NCBI GenBank assembly: GCA_947304185.1
Contig: CAMZAM010000003.1
Coordinates: forward strand, 62,001 to 126,000
DNA length: 64,000 nt
Reading direction: 5' to 3'
From: an uncultured Bacteroidales bacterium
GTDB lineage: Bacteria; Bacteroidota; Bacteroidia; Bacteroidales; F082
Shown here: piece by piece, positions 17,049-25,600 of the stretch
Numbering within the stretch: the first letter of the stretch is position 1
How the letters are laid out: each line of letters begins with the position of its first letter
The notes under the pieces: model-generated
Told to the model about the DNA's origin: nothing
What the model saw: the letters and a program-made list of their open reading frames with translations, nothing else
Databases searched by the model: none
Made by a program: the position numbers and the translations under genes

Positions 17049-18410
17049 TTATTTGTTTTTCACGAAATTTTCAATTTTCTCATAGCCCCAGATGCTCTCC
17101 ATGGTCTTCAGTGATTCCTCGACTTTTTGGGTCTTGTGTGCTTCCATGTTACGCTGGATGAATATACAGTCGGAGAGCTTGCAGCCACGGCAGACGATGT
17201 CTTCGGCCAGGGCGTCGCATGACGGCGCGCCGCAGATGCCGCAGTCGATCTGTGGCAGCTGACGCTCCAACTCCTTGATTTTATTCATCTTCTCGAGAGC
17301 CTTACTGATATCGGGGTCGAGGCTGATGGAACGTGGCTCCACCTCGTCGACGCTTATATTATTGAGCAGGTATTCACGTTCATCTTCCACCTCGTCGGCA
17401 CGTGTCAGCTCGCCACGACGTTCTTTACCGGCGACATAACGCGCACGGTTGAACATCTGCTCGCACGTTAAGAATCTGTTGTTATATGTAAGGATGCCAC
17501 CCGGACAGCTCTGGTCGCAGGCGCGAAGCTCGAGGAAGTCGACGCCTTCGACCTCGTCGTTCTCCACTTTTTCGAGAAACTCTATGACGTTGTCCATGCC
17601 ATCGATCGACAGTGAATGCTCGGAGATGGAGAGACGACGTTCGCCGTTGGTCAGCGAGTTCAGGATGCTGTCGGAGGTGAGCTGAGCGATAGGCAGTTTC
17701 ACCTCTTTATAATCGTGGCCTTGTTCTTTTATCTTCTTGTATACGCGGTTGTATAGCGAGTCCATGTTGATGACGCCGTCGACACTTGACTTCTCTTCGC
17801 CGACAGGGCTTTTCACTGCTGCTATCTTGGCTGCGCATGGTGTCACGTAGAACACTCCGATCTGGTCTTCCGGCCAGCCATCTTTCACGAGTTTACGTCT
17901 GATATACATCGCTGTGATGTCGAGCGGCGCCTTGATAGGCATGATGTTATCCACCAAGCCTGGGAACTTCACTTGTATGAGGCGCACTATGGCCGGGCAG
18001 TATGATGATATGAGAGGTTTGTTGTTGCTTTCACGCTCGAGTTTGTTCTTCGCCTCGGTATAGATAGGCACCGTTATCTCTGTCTCGATGACGTGCTGGA
18101 AGCCTATCTCGTTGAGGATAGAATAGATACGCGACACGCTGATCTCGTCCTTGAACTGACCGAGAAAGACGGCTGGCACGAGGGCTACACGGCAGGCGTA
18201 TTTGAATATCTCCTCGAAGTCGTCCTGTTTCACAAAGACGGCTTTATGCGGACATGCTATGAAGCAGTTGCCGCAGTCGACGCAGCGGTCCTCGTTGATA
18301 TGTGCTTTCCCGTCGCGGACGCGGATAGCCTCAGTGGGGCAGACCCTCATGCAGTGAGAGCAGCCTTCACAAACGTTTTCGTTTATCTGTAGAGCGTGAA
18401 AGAATGACAT
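17049..18410 (-). CDS. H-cluster Fe-S protein, sensory-type [FeFe] hydrogenase homologue
   Basis: The 453-residue protein opens with two [4Fe-4S] ferredoxin motifs (CEGCSHCMRVCP at 14-25, CVDCGNCFIACP at 43-54). An [FeFe] hydrogenase-type H domain follows. All four H-cluster ligand cysteines are in place: Cys138 (SSYCPA), Cys192 (VTPCAAK), and Cys298 and Cys302 (LRACDQSCPGG). The proton-transfer cysteine of active hydrogenases (first Cys of TSCCPGW) is Tyr137. A further Fe-S motif lies at 390-415 (CGICGAPSC ... CRGC). It resembles HydS-type sensory hydrogenases but ends without a PAS domain. It is last of the signalling genes in the 20977-17049 run and 11 bp after a GHKL ATPase gene. A redox or H2 sensor role is inferred. 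Confidence 0.82.
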   Translation of the reverse strand: MSFFHALQINENVCEGCSHCMRVCPTEAIRVRDGKAHINEDRCVDCGNCFIACPHKAVFVKQDDFEEIFKYACRVALVPAVFLGQFKDEISVSRIYSILNEIGFQHVIETEITVPIYTEAKNKLERESNNKPLISSYCPAIVRLIQVKFPGLVDNIMPIKAPLDITAMYIRRKLVKDGWPEDQIGVFYVTPCAAKIAAVKSPVGEEKSSVDGVINMDSLYNRVYKKIKEQGHDYKEVKLPIAQLTSDSILNSLTNGERRLSISEHSLSIDGMDNVIEFLEKVENDEVEGVDFLELRACDQSCPGGILTYNNRFLTCEQMFNRARYVAGKERRGELTRADEVEDEREYLLNNISVDEVEPRSISLDPDISKALEKMNKIKELERQLPQIDCGICGAPSCDALAEDIVCRGCKLSDCIFIQRNMEAHKTQKVEESLKTMESIWGYEKIENFVKNK

Positions 18411-18421
18411 AATCCTAGTTT

Positions 18422-18835
18422 TTATGATAAGTTAACTTCCATTTCGACCGTTGTGCCAACACCTACGGTGGATTGCACGTTGAGACGGTCGACGTTCTTT
18501 TTTATGTTTGGGAGTCCCATGCCGGCGCCGAATCCCATGTTACGGACCTCCGGCGAGGCGGTGCTGTTGCCTTCCTGCATTGCCCAGTCGATGTCGGGGA
18601 TGCCGGGACCTTTATCGATGACGCGTACGAGGATCTTGCCAGCGTCGATGTCGGCGGTGACCACACCGCCGTAGGCATGAGCGATAGCGTTGACTTCGGC
18701 CTCGTAGAGGGCGACAACGACGCGTTTCACTATCGACGGGTTGACGTTGAGCTGCTTCAAGGTCTTCTTGATGGAGCTTGACGCCGAGCCAGCGTTGACG
18801 AAATCGCCTTCAATTACTGTATATTCCAGATGCAT
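18422..18835 (-). CDS. RsbW-like anti-sigma-type GHKL ATPase
   Basis: This 137-residue single-domain HATPase_c protein resembles RsbW/SpoIIAB. The N-box is YEAEVNAIAHAYGG, the G1 box DKGPGIPD and the G2 box GFGAGMGLPNIKK, followed by STVGVGTTVEM. Such proteins bind ATP and act as switch kinases or anti-sigma factors on a partner. No sigma factor or anti-anti-sigma (STAS) protein is encoded nearby, so the target is unknown. It lies between a DRTGG-domain gene (23 bp) and the H-cluster protein (11 bp), in the arrangement seen around some clostridial and Thermotoga hydrogenase operons. Confidence 0.88.
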   Translation of the reverse strand: MHLEYTVIEGDFVNAGSASSSIKKTLKQLNVNPSIVKRVVVALYEAEVNAIAHAYGGVVTADIDAGKILVRVIDKGPGIPDIDWAMQEGNSTASPEVRNMGFGAGMGLPNIKKNVDRLNVQSTVGVGTTVEMEVNLS

Positions 18836-18858
18836 GTTATTAGTTTTTCGTTAAAATT

Positions 18859-19203
18859 TTAATAAATTGGTTTTAAACCGGCTTCCCAGAGGAGTCCGCA
18901 GGCCTTGAACATCGAGTAGTCGCATTCCATGAGGACCATGCCCTCGTCTTCAGCGAGCTCAATCATCTCTTCGGTGGCTTTCTTCTTCCTGACGAAGACG
19001 ACGATGTCAAGGTTGCCCATCTCGCATGTGCGGATGGTCTGCATGGTGCATAAACCCGTGACAATCATCGGGAAGTTGTCGCCCAAGGTAAGGATGTCGG
19101 ACATCAGGTCTGAGGCGAAGGCTTTGTCCTGCTCCTCGTCTAATCTGTCTTGGCCGCATATCACCTTGGCATTTAGAATTTTAGCAATTTCTGATAATTT
19201 CAT
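18859..19203 (-). CDS. DRTGG-domain protein, copy 2
   Basis: This 114-residue protein starts MKLSEIAKILNAKVICGQD and matches the DRTGG-type alpha/beta fold. Conserved stretches are FASDLMSDILT, MIVTGLCTMQTIRTCEMG, DIVVFVRKKKATEEM and EGMVLMECDYSMFKACGLL. DRTGG domains occur in phosphotransacetylase and next to CBS domains, and are thought to bind a regulatory ligand, but their role is not settled. It is a distant paralogue of the protein at 20639-20977 (both share ISDLLSDVM/ASDLMSDIL-type cores). It sits between two GHKL ATPase genes. Confidence 0.8.
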   Translation of the reverse strand: MKLSEIAKILNAKVICGQDRLDEEQDKAFASDLMSDILTLGDNFPMIVTGLCTMQTIRTCEMGNLDIVVFVRKKKATEEMIELAEDEGMVLMECDYSMFKACGLLWEAGLKPIY

Positions 19204-19244
19204 TTTATATTATAATTTTGTTTGTTTTTCTTATGTTTTTTAGC

Positions 19245-19264
19245 GGGCGAAAAATGTTTCGCCC
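19245..19264. repeat. GGGCGAAA hairpin
   Basis: Arms GGGCGAAA and TTTCGCCC surround AATG, followed by CTACAAC. It lies in the 70-bp gap between two genes of the H-cluster cassette. This is another small palindromic repeat type, distinct from the GGGACG family, and could shape or partly end the transcript. Confidence 0.65.
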
Positions 19265-19273
19265 CTACAACAT

Positions 19274-19822
19274 TCAATCATTGTAATGAATTTCAACCAA
19301 ATTCTCCTGAATCATCTCCTTCAGGTATTTCATGATGTTGATATCATTCATCGACATCCCGTCAAGGGCTTCTTTGATCTCATCGGTGTCGAACACGAAT
19401 TCACCGTCATCTGTGATGTGTTTGTAGATGAAATGTATGTCTTCGTGTGCGGCGAATAACATCACGAGGGTGCCTGACAGGTCACCCATAGGCGGACGGT
19501 CGATGTTATCGTGTTGGAACCAGAAGTTCAACACGGTGCCTTTACCCACCTCGCTCTCTATCTTCATACCTCCGCCGCAGTTCTCGGTGTTCATCTTGAT
19601 TAGAGGTAAGCCGAGACCGACTTTTCGTGTGGTTCGTGATGTGGTCCACGGGTCGGTGACCTTGGCGAGAAACTCAGGTGTCATGCCTTTGCCGTTGTCT
19701 TTGATGGTGAAGGCGTAGATGTTGTCTTTCAGACTGTCGCGAATCGTCAACTCAACTAATGTCGAATTGGCTGCGGTTGAGTTTTCCATCAGGTCATATA
19801 CGTGTAATGCTAGCTCTTTCAT
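19274..19822 (-). CDS. GHKL ATPase (histidine-kinase-like) without phosphoacceptor domain
   Basis: The 182-residue protein opens directly with a kinase-type ATPase: N-box HVYDLMENSTAANST, G1 IKDNGKGMTPEF, then TSRTTRKVGLGLPLIKMN and GKGTVLNFWF. No His-phosphoacceptor helix or sensor region precedes it. About 70 C-terminal residues (DEIKEALDGMSMNDINIMKYLKEMI) form a helical tail specific to this family. It overlaps the PHP gene by 4 bp (ATGA). It presumably works as the ATP-hydrolysing or kinase component of the cassette with a separate sensor; this is inference from context. Confidence 0.85.
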   Translation of the reverse strand: MKELALHVYDLMENSTAANSTLVELTIRDSLKDNIYAFTIKDNGKGMTPEFLAKVTDPWTTSRTTRKVGLGLPLIKMNTENCGGGMKIESEVGKGTVLNFWFQHDNIDRPPMGDLSGTLVMLFAAHEDIHFIYKHITDDGEFVFDTDEIKEALDGMSMNDINIMKYLKEMIQENLVEIHYND

Positions 19823-20595
19823 CCGAATAAAAGTTGTAGTTTTTCTTGTGGTTCAGTGTCGATATATCGTCCATCTTCTCCATGTAAAGTCTTTCTGAAT
19901 TCATCGAAGGTCAGGTCGTACATATGCAGCACACAATGCACCTCGCCTATGATATGCAGAAAGTGCGCGTCGCTGCTTTTAGTGAACATAAACCGTTTCA
20001 GATATGCGAATTTCTTCAAAAACTCGTCTTTCTTCACATGTTTCGAAATCTCCAGCGCGTCGGCTTTGAGGTCGGGCGGGATGAAACCCAGTTGCGACAT
20101 CAGTGATGAAGCCGGTTTGTTGACATGTGCCGGCACGAACAGTCCGCCAATCTCATGCACCTTGTCGTAGAGCATGTCGAGGTCGCAGTCGAGTGCCGAC
20201 CACAGCAGCCAGGGCTCGTCGCCGACCACTTCTTCGTCTTTGTCGACTATGAGCTGGTATCCGAACTTCTCCTCGTCGAGAGGGATATGCGGCAGATGTT
20301 CGTCGAGGAACTCTTGAAACTTATCGAGCTGTTTGTCGGTCTCGAAGTAGGCGAGGGCATGAGCCTCTTCCTGTGTGGTTATCTCCACGCCTCCGATGAC
20401 GAACACGCCTTGCTCGCGACCTATCTGTTGCGTTACCTTCACCTGTCGTGTGGTGTTATGGTCACAGATGGCTATGACGTCGAGATGCAGCTTCTTGGCC
20501 TGTTCCACGATGGCGGCGGGCGACATATAGATATCGCCGCACGGCGACAAAACCGTGTGAATATGCAAGTCCGCTCTGTACTTCCTCAACTCCAT
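19819..20595 (-). CDS. PHP-domain metallo-phosphoesterase
   Basis: This 258-residue protein has the PHP metal site: ADLHIHTVLSPCGD (His11, His13), ICDHNTT (Asp45, His46), EITTQEEAHALAYF, PAHVNKPA, and SSDAHFLHIIG near the C-terminus. PHP enzymes hydrolyse phosphoesters, but the substrate here is unknown. The start is taken at ATG 20595 (MELRKYRADLHIH). A TTG four codons upstream is less likely. It lies after the first DRTGG gene and is translationally coupled to the GHKL ATPase gene. PHP, DRTGG and GHKL genes also neighbour hydrogenase genes in some Firmicutes and Thermotogae. Confidence 0.85.
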   Translation of the reverse strand: MELRKYRADLHIHTVLSPCGDIYMSPAAIVEQAKKLHLDVIAICDHNTTRQVKVTQQIGREQGVFVIGGVEITTQEEAHALAYFETDKQLDKFQEFLDEHLPHIPLDEEKFGYQLIVDKDEEVVGDEPWLLWSALDCDLDMLYDKVHEIGGLFVPAHVNKPASSLMSQLGFIPPDLKADALEISKHVKKDEFLKKFAYLKRFMFTKSSDAHFLHIIGEVHCVLHMYDLTFDEFRKTLHGEDGRYIDTEPQEKLQLLFG

Positions 20596-20617
20596 GAACA
20601 CGTACAACGACGGTGTA

Positions 20618-20637
20618 CGGACGTGGCGCGCCGCGTC
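20618..20637. repeat. GGGACG-family palindrome between DRTGG and PHP genes
   Basis: Arms CGGACGTGG and CCGCGTCC surround CGCG. It fills the short gap between the DRTGG stop (20639-20641) and the PHP start, inside what looks like one operon. It could attenuate transcription or stabilise the upstream message. Confidence 0.75.
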
Positions 20638-20638
20638 C

Positions 20639-20977
20639 TTACTTTTGATTCAACAAATTATATACAAGACCTGCTATCTCAAATGTCGGTAATGATGTCT
20701 GAAGAATCGGTAACTCCTCTTCGTTAGCCTGGTTGATGGTGTCTTCGTTGGCACCGAGGTCTTTGACGAGAATCACGCACGACATCTCCTTGAGCGATGC
20801 CACTGCCATCACGTTTTTATGAGTCTGGAGGGTGATCCAGATGTTGCCTTCCTGTGCGTTGCCCATCACGTCGCTGAGTAGGTCGCTGATGTAGCAACCG
20901 TCGATGTCGCGGTCAAGGCCATTTTTGCCTGCAAGGACCTTAAGTCCCAGTTTGTCAACTAATTCCTGTACTTTCAT
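20639..20977 (-). CDS. DRTGG-domain protein, copy 1
   Basis: The 112-residue product starts MKVQELVDKLGLKVLAGKNGLDRDIDG and contains ISDLLSDVMGNA, IWITLQTHKNVMAVASL, CVILVKDLGANEDTI and LPILQTSLPTFEIAGLVYNLL, the DRTGG-domain layout. It is the first gene of the H-cluster cassette and has a well-formed promoter just upstream. Its likely job is ligand sensing or scaffolding for the cassette, but no function is proven for stand-alone DRTGG proteins. A second, diverged copy lies at 18859-19203. Confidence 0.82.
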   Translation of the reverse strand: MKVQELVDKLGLKVLAGKNGLDRDIDGCYISDLLSDVMGNAQEGNIWITLQTHKNVMAVASLKEMSCVILVKDLGANEDTINQANEEELPILQTSLPTFEIAGLVYNLLNQK

Positions 20978-21014
20978 ATCATTAGTAAAATTTACATTTT
21001 TCTAAATAAGACTG

Positions 21015-21045
21015 CAAATTTATGAAAAAATAATGAGATTACAAA
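21015..21045 (-). promoter_or_regulatory. Promoter of the H-cluster/DRTGG cassette
   Basis: On the minus strand TTTG (21045-21042), a 19-bp spacer and TAAATTTG (21022-21015) followed by CAG give a near-consensus Bacteroidota promoter. It lies 37 bp upstream of the first DRTGG gene, so the cassette down to the H-cluster gene, and perhaps pepD, can be transcribed from here. Confidence 0.8.
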
Positions 21046-21117
21046 CTAATTTGGAAAATATTTTTGTCCTGATAAAATCTTTTAACTTTAATCTCTTAAC
21101 TTTTAACTATTTTTTTG

Positions 21118-21125
21118 TAATTTTG
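21118..21125 (+). promoter_or_regulatory. -7 box for the EamA transporter gene
   Basis: TAATTTTG followed by C lies 8 bp before the ATG at 21133, so the leader would be very short. No good -33 box is seen. Confidence 0.6.
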
Positions 21126-21132
21126 CCGCATT

Positions 21133-21993
21133 ATGATATTTTTGATCCTTGCGATATTATTCTCGACGGGCGTTTTCGTCGCGATGCGGCTCTTCGAACG
21201 CTTTAAGCTTGACAATCATCAAGCCTTGATGTGGAATTATGTCTTTGCCTCGGGTACGGGTTTTTTGATTTGTGAACATTGGGACACCGTGCCGCAGCTG
21301 GTTGCTGAGCCGTGGTTCGGGCTATCAATTTTGACTGGCTTTTGGTTTATCTTCACTTATGTGCTGATGACGGCTTCCGCGCAGCGCTCAGGTGTTACAG
21401 TGACATCGTTGTCGAGCAAGTTGTCGGTGGTGTTGCCGATACTGGCTGGTGTGATAATGTTTAGTGAGAGGTTGAATTTTGTGGCCACACTGGGAATCGT
21501 GCTGGCATTGGTGGCATTGGTTTTGGTGATTGGCGGTCGAGGAGGAAATAGTGAGAATCATAGTAAAAACTGGTGGTTACCGGTTTGTATCTTCTTCGGC
21601 ACCGGTACAGGCGATATTTTGATGAAAGTCACTGAGCAGAGAAATACTGGCGACGATCTCGGTTTTATGATAGCTTTCATTTATTTCGTCGCGTTGCTAT
21701 TCGGCATAATCCTTGTGATTTACGATTTGATAAAAGGCAAGTCGAAATGGCAGTGGAAGAGCGCTCTCGGAGGTATAGGTCTGGGAGTCATCAATTTCTT
21801 CTCTACATCCAGTGTCTATCATGCAATGCGTAGTTTCGATAATGTAGTTTTATTCCCCATATATAATATAGGTGTGGTGAGCCTCACTGCTCTGGTGGGC
21901 TGGCTTGTCTTCAAAGAAAAACTCACCTGGAAGAATTATCTTGGTTTGGCAATAGCAGTAATTGCTGTTATTTTAATCACTTTCAGGCCATGA
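21133..21993 (+). CDS. EamA/DMT-family transporter
   Basis: This 286-residue inner-membrane protein has about ten hydrophobic segments arranged as two five-helix halves, the pattern of drug/metabolite transporters. Recognisable parts are the repeat-end stretches VTVTSLSSKLSVVLPILAGV and VVLFPIYNIGVVSLTALVGW with FKEKLTWKNYLGLAIAVIAV. The substrate cannot be predicted. The stop overlaps the queH start by 4 bp (ATGA), so the pair is co-transcribed; a shared function is not evident. Confidence 0.85.
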   Translation: MIFLILAILFSTGVFVAMRLFERFKLDNHQALMWNYVFASGTGFLICEHWDTVPQLVAEPWFGLSILTGFWFIFTYVLMTASAQRSGVTVTSLSSKLSVVLPILAGVIMFSERLNFVATLGIVLALVALVLVIGGRGGNSENHSKNWWLPVCIFFGTGTGDILMKVTEQRNTGDDLGFMIAFIYFVALLFGIILVIYDLIKGKSKWQWKSALGGIGLGVINFFSTSSVYHAMRSFDNVVLFPIYNIGVVSLTALVGWLVFKEKLTWKNYLGLAIAVIAVILITFRP

Positions 21994-22568
21994 AAAAGAA
22001 GTTTGAGATAGCGGTTCCGGGAGGTGAGACCAAGGTGCTTTTGCATACCTGTTGCGCGCCATGTTCGTCGGCCATCATCGAATGCCTGATGAAGCATGGG
22101 GTGACACCTGTTATTTTTTATAGCAATTCAAATATTTTTCCTATAGAGGAATATCAGATAAGAAAAAACGAGTGCACTCGTTATGCTACATCGCTTGGTT
22201 TGGAAATTGTCGATGACGACTACGACCATGAATCGTGGCGGAGTGAGATGACAGGCCTAGAAGATGAGCCCGAGAGGGGAGGACGTTGCCTGAAATGCTT
22301 CAAATACAGGCTGTTACGTGCGGCGAGATATGCTCATGAGCATGGCATAAAAGTGCTTACCACCACTTTGGCTTCGAGTCGCTGGAAGAGTCTTGAGCAG
22401 ATAGAAGAAGCGGGCTTATGGGCCGCCTCACATTACCCCGATGTGACCTTTTGGACGCAGAACTGGCGCAAAGGCGGACTCAGCGAGCGTCGTATCCAGA
22501 TCATCAAAGAATACAATTTTTACAACCAAAAATATTGTGGTTGTGAATTCTCTGTAAATGCCAATTAA
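21990..22568 (+). CDS. queH: Epoxyqueuosine reductase QueH
   Basis: The 192-residue protein is of the QueH (formerly DUF208) family. The LLHTCCAPCSSAIIE motif near the start provides three of the clustered cysteines. GGRCLKCFKYRLLRAA and a C-terminal QKYCGCEFS supply the others, and TTTLASSRWKSLEQI is conserved. It performs the last step of queuosine tRNA modification, reducing epoxyqueuosine in place of the cobalamin-dependent QueG. It is translationally coupled to the upstream transporter gene. Confidence 0.92.
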   Translation: MKKKFEIAVPGGETKVLLHTCCAPCSSAIIECLMKHGVTPVIFYSNSNIFPIEEYQIRKNECTRYATSLGLEIVDDDYDHESWRSEMTGLEDEPERGGRCLKCFKYRLLRAARYAHEHGIKVLTTTLASSRWKSLEQIEEAGLWAASHYPDVTFWTQNWRKGGLSERRIQIIKEYNFYNQKYCGCEFSVNAN

Positions 22569-22612
22569 TACTGAAACTTTCGCGTTGTTTATATCTTGTT
22601 GAAAACAATTTG

Positions 22613-22642
22613 TTGAAAGTAACGATTTTTTTCGTACTTTTG
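22613..22642 (+). promoter_or_regulatory. Promoter of the giant gingipain/adhesin gene
   Basis: TTG (22613-22615), a 19-bp spacer and TACTTTTG (22635-22642) match the Bacteroidota promoter pattern. The ATG is 50 bp downstream, leaving a leader that may carry regulatory structure. Confidence 0.7.
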
Positions 22643-22691
22643 CGCGCTCATATATTGATGAGAATATTAGGTATTAATTAACATAAATTAA

Positions 22692-25600
22692 ATGAAAAAA
22701 CTATTTACTGTTCTTTTCTGCGTGATGCTTGGCATTAGTGCCATTGCACAGCAAAAGATCCAGCTCCGCTCGGCCGATCGAGCGGAATGCACAAAGAGCG
22801 ACATGACAAGCCTCAAGGCGTCGTTCTCTTTCTCAACCATCGAGGCTGAGGAAGTTGCCACAAAGGGTGGCGATTTCGCATGGCTGTCGATGCCAAACAC
22901 CGTTATCGGCGGTAACGAGGGCGACCCTCAGATTCCTGTCGTTAACCAATTGATTGCTGTCCCTGTGGGCGCGGAGCCAACTATTACGGTGACAAGCTAC
23001 AGCACCAAGGAATACAACTTGACGGAGATGGGTATCAAGACTCTCATCCCACGTCAGCCTTCCGTTAGAAAAGACAAGAACCCGGATGAGGTTCCGTTTG
23101 TGAAAAACGAGGCTGCTTATCAGTCGACACGCGGATTCAAATCTGAGCCAACTGCTACGGTTAAGGTGGAAGGCACCATGCGTGGCGTTCGTCTTGGCAA
23201 GATGACCATCGAACCAGTAAGTTACGACCCGGTTAACAACAAGATCCGTGTGTTCAACGACATTGAGGTTGAGGTTAGCTTCAACGGTGCCGATGCTAAG
23301 GCAACAGAGGATTTACTCATCGACACTTACAGCCCTTATTTCGACATTGTTTACAAACAGTTGTTCAACGGCAGAGCTGTAACAAGCGTTTACGACGAAC
23401 ACCCGGACCTTTACAGCACTCCTGTTAAAATGTTGGTTGTTACAACTTCTACATACGCTAACAGCACAGCTTTTCAAAACTGGCTGACTTGGAAAAAACA
23501 GAAGGGTATTGATGTGGACATTTATACTGTAACTAGCAGCACCTCGTCTTCCACCATCCGTTCTGGTATCCAAAGCAGATACAATACCAACCACCCGAGT
23601 TTCTTGGTTATTGTTGGTGATGAAACGGTTGTTACGTACTACCAATTGTGGGATTATGATAGTTCATATGGCGACGCGGCTACAGATTTGGAATACGCTT
23701 CTGTTGATGGTGACATTTACCACGATATGTTCATAAGCCGTATGCCAGTGTCTTCAACAACGGAACTGGGAAATCTCGTGAACAAGATTTTAACTTACGA
23801 GAAATACACTATGTCGGACCCGAGCTATTTGGATGAAACATTGCTCATAGCAGGATGGGATTCAAATGCGACGGCAGTTATTGGAACACCTACGATTCAG
23901 TATGCCAGCAATTACTATTTCAATAGTGCACACGGCATAAATGCACATGTGTTTTGTACTACTGCTTCCGGACAGACCACTTGTTACAACTATATCAACA
24001 ATGTCGGCTTTGTGAATTATACAGCCCATGGCGATATTCAAAAATGGCACGACCCTCAGTTCACTAACTCCAATGTGAACTCGTTGACCAATAATGATAA
24101 ATATTTTTGGGCTATGGGTAACTGCTGCTTAACAGCCAACTTCAAAAATTCTAGCAACAGCCAGACTTGCTTCGGAGAGACTATGGTTCGGGCCGCCAAC
24201 AAAGGCGCTTTTGGATACATTGGCTCGGTTCCTGAATCGTTGTGGTACGAAGATTATTACTTTGCTCTCGGAGCAACTAATACGTTCGGTCAAATGCCTA
24301 CACAAAGTCAAACTGCAACAGGCGCGTATGACGCTCTGTTTGATGATACTGGCTTTAACACTCTAAACTCGGTTCCATATATCGGCGACATTGCTGTTTC
24401 GTATGCTTCTTCCGGTAATTACGAAATCAGTGGTGAAAATGGTGCAACGTATGAAGAGTACTATTGGAGAGCTTACCAGTGTTTCGGCGACGGTTCTGTG
24501 ATGCCATATCTTAAGAACCCGGCTGCCAATACAGTAAGTCATAACAGCCAGATAGTCGCAGGCACAAGTAGTTTCAGAGTGAATGCCGATTCAAGATCAT
24601 ATGTGTCAATCACTGTGAATAACGAGATTATCGGTGTGGCGGCAGTCCCTGCAAACGCAACATACGTTGACGTGCCATTCACAACAACACCGGTTGCTGG
24701 AACAACAGCAATGATTGTTGTTACACGTAACCAGCGCCAGCCTTATATCAATGCAGAAGTTCCTGTGATCAACAATAGCGCCCCGCAATACGACATTACA
24801 ACTACAGCTAATCCGGCAGCAGGTGGAACAGTCAGCGGTGCCGGTACATACTACGAAGGCTCATCTTGCACTTTAACAGCTACTGCAAACCGTGGTTATG
24901 AATTTGTTAACTGGACAAAGAACAACAGCGTGGTTAGCACCAATGCCACTTATACATTCGAAGTGACAGCTGATGGTGCTTACACTGCCAACTTCACGGC
25001 GTTGGAGCAACCAGGCATCACATACAACGCAACTCAAGAACACGGCACAATTGGTGTGAATCCAGGCGATGCCTACGAAGGTGAAATTGTGTATTTGACA
25101 GCGACGCCAGCTTCTGGTTATGAATTGGACCATTGGGAGGTTAATACAGTAGGTAAGGGCAATGTGGAGGTTTTGCAAGACGGAGAAGGTAATGACTACT
25201 TCATCATGCCTAACAAAGCCGTGACCGTCAGCGCGACGTTCAAAGTGGCACCATCTAATGCCACAGTCGATTTTGAGACAGGCAACATCAGCGAGCTTAG
25301 CAACACATTTGGTGCTACAATAACCAACGATGCCTCCCACCCCTGGGTGGTGACAACGGCCAAGAATCACACCACTAATGGAACTTATTGTATCAAGAGT
25401 TCCATTGAGGGTCAAAATAGCCAGACCTCTAGCATCGAAATGGAAGTGATATTTGATCGAGCCGGTTCCATCAGTTTCTACTGCTGGGCTTCGTGCGAAA
25501 GTGCCACTAGTAATTGGGACTATGGCATGTTCTACATTGATGGTACTCAGCAGGGGAGTAATTTCCTGCATGTAACGGATTGGGTTTATCAAACCTACGA

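Noticed and set aside
17049-18410. Calling the H-cluster protein a catalytic hydrogenase
   Set aside because: The proton-transfer cysteine is Tyr, the L2 and L3 motifs differ from catalytic enzymes, and its neighbours are signalling proteins.
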